This document shows positions 34,801-38,331 of a stretch of DNA of 38,331 nt, in pieces. Position 1 is the stretch's first letter; every line of letters begins with the position of its first letter. Below the pieces are notes generated by a model that did not search any database, was not told where the DNA came from, and saw only the letters and a list, made by a program, of their open reading frames with translations. Source of the DNA: Bacteroidales bacterium (GTDB lineage Bacteria; Bacteroidota; Bacteroidia; Bacteroidales; UBA932); assembly GCA_017615435.1 (NCBI GenBank), contig JAGAAF010000004.1, positions 1 through 38,331 of the forward strand, written 5' to 3'. Both the position numbers and the translations under genes were made by a program.

Positions 34801-35357
34801 GCACCCTCACGTGGGCCCCGGTCGAAGGTGCGGAGAGCTACAACGTCCTGCTGGACGGAGTGAAGGTGGCGGAGACCCGCGAGACCACGTTCGATGCTGG
34901 CGAACCCGGCGAATACGTGGTGATAGCAAGGACCATCGGAGGCACGCATTCCTTCATCAGCGAGCCTGTCAGGGTAGGTCTCATCGACATAGAGATCCCT
35001 TGCAACGCGACCCTCGGATCGCGCAAGAACTCGCAGTTGAAGGTTGTCCTCATCGCTCCGAACACAGGCACCTACTGGCTCGACTTCAGCTACTCCAACG
35101 GCAACGGCGACCTCACCACTCACCAGAAGTGCGCCACGCGTACGCTCTACATCGACGGTAAGAAGGTGGATGCGATCGTGATGCCGCAGAGGGGAACCGA
35201 CTGGGAAGAGAAGGGCTGGACCAACAGCGTCAAGGTGGACCTCACGTCGGGCGAGCATTCGTTCGAACTGAAATACCTGGAAGAGAATATCAATATGGAC
35301 ATCGACACCGATACGGCGGTGATCCATTCGCTCAGATTATCATACAAAAACAAATAG
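31878..35357 (+). CDS. Fusion of a calcineurin-like phosphoesterase and an (alpha/alpha)6 glycosidase-like domain
   Basis: 1159 residues with a Sec signal (F-A-S-T). Part 1 has an N-terminal beta domain (about 24-105), a metallophosphoesterase core (110-320) and a C-terminal beta domain (to about 480). Metal motifs are D-V-Q (121-123), G-D-I-A-G-D with Asp158, G-N-H-D (187-190), S-H-I-P with His266, and A-H-K-H (His309, His311). Part 2, about 485-945, is an (alpha/alpha)6-barrel-like glycosidase: G-V-W-T-R-D-M-S-Y, G-G-S-W-P, F-I-D-W-R-Q-Q-S-Y-P-S-W-M, and N-N-G-I-W-P-F. It most resembles six-hairpin glycosidases of the MGH1/GH63-like type, but the family is uncertain. A fibronectin-III-like domain (about 955-1035) and a CBM-like beta-sandwich (about 1038-1159) follow. 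No stop or frameshift separates the parts. The gene overlaps the second GH97 gene by 4 bases. Confidence 0.8.
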   Translation: MMKKIFFSLFALLLGANLFASTFVVSGHVYDQAGKPVPDVKVTDGYKFVRTDEAGAYEIDAHDDARFVYLTIPAGFEAPEWHSAPLFYRELVREGKGQTADFNLVRTGADETRHMFVVWADVQVYEEQEIEYVKQAAADAAQVADEAGVPAFGVSCGDIAGDWWSGMTLDIQKATAETGFPFFTLMGNHDYKGDTQTDEDSKKLYTDLFGPTYYSFDKGKVHYIVMDDVFNYVRHYIGYIGKHQLEWIKRDLADVPEGSLVVLFSHIPTYSWEAVEGRWKDERFNDILTNRQALYDILKPYNAHICSAHKHFAENYEIAPNLMEHNHAPLSGLFWQAMMASDGVPWGYYVYEVDGSDLKWYFKPVGMPKTCQFSAYRVGEDPEKPECIVANVWNYDSKWKVEWSENGMPRGAMERYTGHDRAIQKDIQDRCEKEYKWKYLDAANSVHLFSATPESADSYIEITVTDRFGNVSKWNNSRLIYKTDAYTWNSDNIVEGPVEAKAQTIQKHPEYGTYVGASRLETYLYNLAIHELTLDKEKDGTYRTGQYWAGVWTRDMSYSAILSLAHVDPDGMKACLLRKVDKKNRIIQDTGTGGSWPCSTDREVWAAAAWEIYLETGSDAWLKQVYHIIRRSLEADRVTAFNPVTGLYRGESSFIDWRQQSYPSWMQPVDIAESECLGTNAVFYRALDVLAKMGEKLNHKSDAKKFAAQAEQLKEAINTRLWMEDKGYYAQYIYGRNSRVLSPRSETLGEALCILWGIADERKAAAIMEKMPVAPYGPAVFSPQIAARDSAYHNNGIWPFVTSFYGQAAAKAGNRAALLHALGSNARAAAVFGSNMENMVATDGSIRTALDSPRQLWSIAGYIGLTRSALLGITYEPNGIRFAPAVPASMEGARSLSGLKYRGMTLNVSVIGEGTIIRSFKLDGQDADPFVPNTLTGEHSVQIVMGSDYYAAPDKVTVLPVQFDIDFPRVRCEGSTLTWAPVEGAESYNVLLDGVKVAETRETTFDAGEPGEYVVIARTIGGTHSFISEPVRVGLIDIEIPCNATLGSRKNSQLKVVLIAPNTGTYWLDFSYSNGNGDLTTHQKCATRTLYIDGKKVDAIVMPQRGTDWEEKGWTNSVKVDLTSGEHSFELKYLEENINMDIDTDTAVIHSLRLSYKNK

Positions 35358-35360
35358 GCT

Positions 35361-36155
35361 ATGAAGGTAATTATCAAACAGTCAAGCAAAGAGGGCTCGC
35401 TCTGGGCGGCCCACCACATCGCGGCAAAGATCAACGAGAAGAAGGCGCGCACCGACGAGCCGTTCGTAATCGGCCTTTGCACGGGTTCTACTCCTATCGA
35501 GACCTACGCCGAACTCATCAGGATGGTGAAGGCGGGAGAGGTTTCGTTCAAGAACGTCATTTCGTTCAATATGGACGAATATGTCGGACTGCCGGAGAAT
35601 CATCCGGAGAGCTACCATTCATTTATGCACAAGTATCTGTTCGACCAGATCGACGAGCCCGCGGAGAACATCCATATTCTCAACGGCAACGCTCCCGACC
35701 TCGACGCAGAGTGCGCTGCTTATGAGAAGGCCATCGCGGCCGCGGGAGGCTTCGACCTCTTCCTCGGAGGCATAGGCGAAGACGGCCACATCGCTTTCAA
35801 CGAGCCGTTCTCTCCGCTTTCTTCGCACACCCGCGTGGTCACTCTGACCGAAGACACCCGCATCGTGAACAGCCGCTTCTTCGGAGGCGATATGAACCTG
35901 GTGCCGAAGCAGGCGCTCTCAGTGGGCGTCGCTACCGTTACCGGCGCGCGCGAGGTCGTTATCCTGGCGTTCGGACCGAAGAAGGCCCGCGCTATCAAGG
36001 ACGCTGTCGAGGGACCTTACAGCCATATGTGCACCGTCTCTGCTCTGCAGACCCACGAAAACGGTATCATCGTGGCCGACGAGGCCTCGGTGGGCGAACT
36101 GAAGGTGAATTCCTACAAGTATTTCAAGGCTGTGGAGGCAGCTGAAAAACTCTAG
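35361..36155 (+). CDS. nagB: Glucosamine-6-phosphate deaminase
   Basis: A 264-residue cytoplasmic enzyme that converts glucosamine-6-phosphate to fructose-6-phosphate and ammonia, the entry of amino sugars into glycolysis. It aligns with Escherichia coli NagB without gaps at the active site: Asp72 in F-N-M-D-E-Y, Asp141 and His143 in G-I-G-E-D-G-H-I-A-F-N-E, and Glu148. The phosphate-binding T-G-S-T-P loop is at about 41-45. Length is normal, with no signal peptide. It starts 3 bases after the phosphoesterase-glycosidase fusion and is followed after 4 bases by the GDPD gene, so a cytoplasmic step is encoded in the middle of an exported-enzyme operon. This is strong evidence that the operon releases GlcNAc or GlcN. 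Confidence 0.95.
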   Translation: MKVIIKQSSKEGSLWAAHHIAAKINEKKARTDEPFVIGLCTGSTPIETYAELIRMVKAGEVSFKNVISFNMDEYVGLPENHPESYHSFMHKYLFDQIDEPAENIHILNGNAPDLDAECAAYEKAIAAAGGFDLFLGGIGEDGHIAFNEPFSPLSSHTRVVTLTEDTRIVNSRFFGGDMNLVPKQALSVGVATVTGAREVVILAFGPKKARAIKDAVEGPYSHMCTVSALQTHENGIIVADEASVGELKVNSYKYFKAVEAAEKL

Positions 36156-36159
36156 CCAT

Positions 36160-36972
36160 ATGAAGAAGATTATTATTTGCGCTCTGGCTATCCTTTGCGT
36201 GCTGCCGCTTTCCGCCAAGAAGAGGCAGGTTGCCATCGTCGCGCACCGCGGCTACTGGCAGTGCGAGGCGGGCGGCAATTCCCACAACTCCATCGCTTCC
36301 CTGAAGGCTGCGCAGAATGCCGGTTTCTGGGGCAGCGAGTTCGACGTGAATATGACCAGGGACGGAGAGATGATGGTGTTCCACGACGATGCCGTCTATG
36401 GAATGAAGTTCATCGAGCACGATGCGGCAGAGTTTGCCGATGTGAAACTGCCCAACGGCGAGAAGATCCCCACCCTTGCCCAGTATTTGAAGCAGTTCAA
36501 GAAGAACAAGAAGTGCCGTCTGGTGTTTGAACTTAAGCCCCATCTCGAGGAGTATGAGGAGCTCGCTGTGGACAAGAGCATCGAGGCCCTCAAAGCGGCT
36601 GGTCTGTTCGATCCGAAGCAGGTTATTTTCATTTCGTTCTCTATGAACGAGTGCAAGCTGTTCGTGCAGAAGTGCCCCGGCTTCATCGTCCAGTATCTGG
36701 GCTCCGACAACGACCCGGACGTGTTCTTTGCGAACGGGGTGAACGGAGTCGATACCTATTTCGGCACTCTTTACCAGAAGGCCGACTGGTACACCAAGGC
36801 CCGCAGCCACGGTATGAGCGTGAACGTGTGGACAGTGGACAAGAAGGAAGATATGCGAAAGATGATCGAGACCGGTGTGGACTACATCACCACCAACCGC
36901 CCCGAAGATCTTCGCGACCTTCTCAAAGAAATGAAAGTTAAGGAACTCAAAGCAGGTAAGAATTTTAAATAA
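36160..36972 (+). CDS. Secreted glycerophosphodiester phosphodiesterase (GDPD family)
   Basis: A 270-residue protein with a Sec signal (cleavage near P-L-S-A-K). The GDPD core is intact: H-R-G with catalytic His29, S-E-F-D-V-N with metal ligands Glu60 and Asp62, F-H-D-D with second catalytic His75, V-F-E-L-K-P with metal ligand Glu124, and V-N-V-W-T-V-D near the C-terminus. The common P-E-N-T motif after H-R-G is replaced by H-N-S. The family splits glycerophosphodiesters into glycerol-3-phosphate and an alcohol; some members act on teichoic-acid-like polymers or other sugar phosphodiesters. Between two NagB-type genes and downstream of a phosphoesterase, it probably cuts phosphodiester links in the target glycan. 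The stop overlaps the next start (TAATG). Confidence 0.9.
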   Translation: MKKIIICALAILCVLPLSAKKRQVAIVAHRGYWQCEAGGNSHNSIASLKAAQNAGFWGSEFDVNMTRDGEMMVFHDDAVYGMKFIEHDAAEFADVKLPNGEKIPTLAQYLKQFKKNKKCRLVFELKPHLEEYEELAVDKSIEALKAAGLFDPKQVIFISFSMNECKLFVQKCPGFIVQYLGSDNDPDVFFANGVNGVDTYFGTLYQKADWYTKARSHGMSVNVWTVDKKEDMRKMIETGVDYITTNRPEDLRDLLKEMKVKELKAGKNFK

Positions 36973-38331
36973 TGAAACACTTTTCACTACCCAAGGACGG
37001 TGGCCTGATCGAGAAAGGTCTTCCGAAAGACATCCTTCACAGTAAAGAAAGAATTTTCACCGAAATCCTCGACACTCCTTACGAGGCCAGCCAGATGGTG
37101 GCCGACGAAGTGATCAAAGCTATCAAGGCTTTCAAGCCCACAGCGGCGAAGCCCCTTTTCAAGCTCGGTCTCACCACCGGCAATTCTCCGCTTCCTCTCT
37201 ACAACGACCTCAAGAGGGCCTGCGCGAACGGGGAGGTTTCATTCGCGAATGTTGAAGTGTTCTCCGTGGACGAGTACTATCCGGTCGCTCCGGATGCCGC
37301 GCAGAGCCGCAACAACCGTCTGCGCGCGGAACTCCTGGACCATATCGACATAAAGGAGGAGAATATCCATATCCCGGACGGCAGCATTCCGGAGGATAAG
37401 ATTTCCGACTACTGCGCTAAGTTCGACAAGGCTGCCCGCGGACTGGATCTGCTTGTGATTGGCGTGGGCGAGAAGGGTCAGGTCGCATTCAACGAGTCGT
37501 GGACCGACCGCAACAGCCGCACCCGTGTGGTCCTGCTGCCTTACCAGTCGCGCAAGCGTCAGGCTTCCAACTTCAACGGCGATATCCTGCACACTCCTTC
37601 GCAGGCCATTACGATGGGTATCGCGACTATGATGTCCGCTTCCAAGGTTATTCTTATGGCTTGGGGCGAGGATAAGGCGGAGATGGTGCAGAAGATAGTG
37701 GAGAAGAAGATCGACCCCGATTATCCGGCTTCGTTCTTCCAGATGCACGAAAACGTCAAGCTCTATGTGGACGAGAACTCCGGCGCTAACTTGACGAGGA
37801 TGGTCGCTCCCTGGTGCATCGGTCCGTGCGAGTGGACTCCGAAGTTCGTCCGCAAGGCTGTCATCTGGCTCTGCGACAAACTTCAGAAGCCTATCCTGAA
37901 GCTGTCCTATCAGGACTACCTGCAGAATTCCCTCGGCGAGCTCGTGGAGAAGTTTGGCCCGTATGACCAGATCAACATCAAGGTGTTCAACGACCTCCAG
38001 CACACTATTTCCGGTTGGCCGGGCGGCAAGCCCAACGCAGACGATTCAACCCGTCCCGTGGCTTCGAAGCCGTTCCCGAAGACCGTTCTGATCTTCTCGC
38101 CTCACCCGGACGACGATGTGATCTCGATGGGCGGTACGTTCATCCGTCTGGCGCATCAGGGACACAATGTCCACGTGGCCTACGAGACTTCCGGCAACGT
38201 GGCCGTTCACGACGATGTGGTCGTCCAGCATATGGATGCGGCCCGCGAACTCGGTTTCGGCGACCGCGTGGATGAGGTACTGAAGCTCGTGGCATCGAAG
38301 GTGCCCGGCGAGCCCGAACCGCGCGAACTGC
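36972..38331 (+). CDS. NagB-like / PIG-L (LmbE) deacetylase fusion, 3' end outside window
   Basis: Start ATG overlaps the GDPD stop; 453 codons are visible and the frame is still open at the right edge. Residues about 30-290 are a NagB/6-phosphogluconolactonase fold with T-T-G-N-S-P-L, S-V-D-E-Y-Y (Asp100, equal to NagB Asp72) and G-V-G-E-K-G-Q-V-A-F-N-E. In the last motif the NagB residues Asp141 and His143 are Lys168 and Gln170, while Glu175 (NagB Glu148) is kept, so ordinary deaminase activity is doubtful. From about 370 a PIG-L/LmbE metal-dependent deacetylase begins with F-S-P-H-P-D-D-D-V (His378, Asp380, Asp381). Long proteins of this composition (about 660 residues) are common in Bacteroidales and annotated as glucosamine-6-phosphate deaminases. 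It is likely cytoplasmic, possibly deacetylating a GlcNAc derivative for the true NagB upstream. Confidence 0.85.
   Translation, partial: MKHFSLPKDGGLIEKGLPKDILHSKERIFTEILDTPYEASQMVADEVIKAIKAFKPTAAKPLFKLGLTTGNSPLPLYNDLKRACANGEVSFANVEVFSVDEYYPVAPDAAQSRNNRLRAELLDHIDIKEENIHIPDGSIPEDKISDYCAKFDKAARGLDLLVIGVGEKGQVAFNESWTDRNSRTRVVLLPYQSRKRQASNFNGDILHTPSQAITMGIATMMSASKVILMAWGEDKAEMVQKIVEKKIDPDYPASFFQMHENVKLYVDENSGANLTRMVAPWCIGPCEWTPKFVRKAVIWLCDKLQKPILKLSYQDYLQNSLGELVEKFGPYDQINIKVFNDLQHTISGWPGGKPNADDSTRPVASKPFPKTVLIFSPHPDDDVISMGGTFIRLAHQGHNVHVAYETSGNVAVHDDVVVQHMDAARELGFGDRVDEVLKLVASKVPGEPEPREL

Noticed and set aside
33249..35327. Minus-strand open frame of about 690 codons opposite the phosphoesterase-glycosidase fusion
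   Set aside because: Shadow frame. The plus strand carries recognisable domains over the whole span.

Overview
This is a 38.3 kb stretch of a Bacteroidota chromosome, most likely order Bacteroidales and gut-associated. The evidence is a SusC/SusD pair, BACON, DUF4988 and DUF5018 surface lipoproteins, TAnnTTTG-type promoter boxes, and A-rich leaders with almost no Shine-Dalgarno sequences. G+C is high for Bacteroides (roughly 57% by eye, not counted), so an Alistipes- or Cryptobacteroides-like lineage is possible. The genus cannot be fixed from this sequence.

Layout. (1) 1-5345, plus strand: the tail of one polysaccharide-utilisation operon, with the C-terminus of a DUF5018 lipoprotein, a NAGPA-type phosphodiester glycosidase, a GHL10 glycosidase-like lipoprotein, a BACON/propeller-like lipoprotein and a small YD-repeat lipoprotein. 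(2) 5342-9204, minus strand: a three-gene operon of a Tat-exported DUF4434 protein, an MFS sugar porter and a DUF5009 (HGSNAT-like) membrane acetyltransferase. (3) 9205-9302: a divergent control region. (4) 9303-20901, plus: SusC, SusD, DUF5018 lipoprotein, second GHL10 protein and a 1209-residue DUF4988/BACON/double beta-helix lipoprotein, closed by a strong terminator. (5) 20996-22795: a lone FAD-dependent oxidoreductase with its own terminator. (6) 22849-23580: a non-coding stretch with a decayed Rpn-type transposase, two tandem 54-bp hairpin repeats, and a terminator abutting a promoter. (7) 23581-38331, plus: a tightly packed enzyme operon of two SGNH esterases, GH89, two GH97, a phosphoesterase-glycosidase fusion, NagB, a glycerophosphodiesterase-family protein and a NagB/PIG-L fusion cut by the window end.

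Inferred joint role: capture and breakdown of a glycan rich in N-acetylglucosamine that probably carries alpha-GlcNAc and phosphodiester or phosphate groups. SusC/SusD and the DUF5018, GHL10 and BACON lipoproteins would bind and trim it at the surface. Esterases, NAGPA, GH89, GH97, phosphatase and GDPD would strip it in the periplasm. The MFS porter would import the products, and NagB with the PIG-L protein would feed amino sugar into glycolysis. The substrate is an inference from gene content.

The most unusual whole-window signal is near-complete loss of the tetranucleotide CATG. I found one copy (20568) where base composition predicts well over a hundred, and codons before Met are chosen so as to avoid it.
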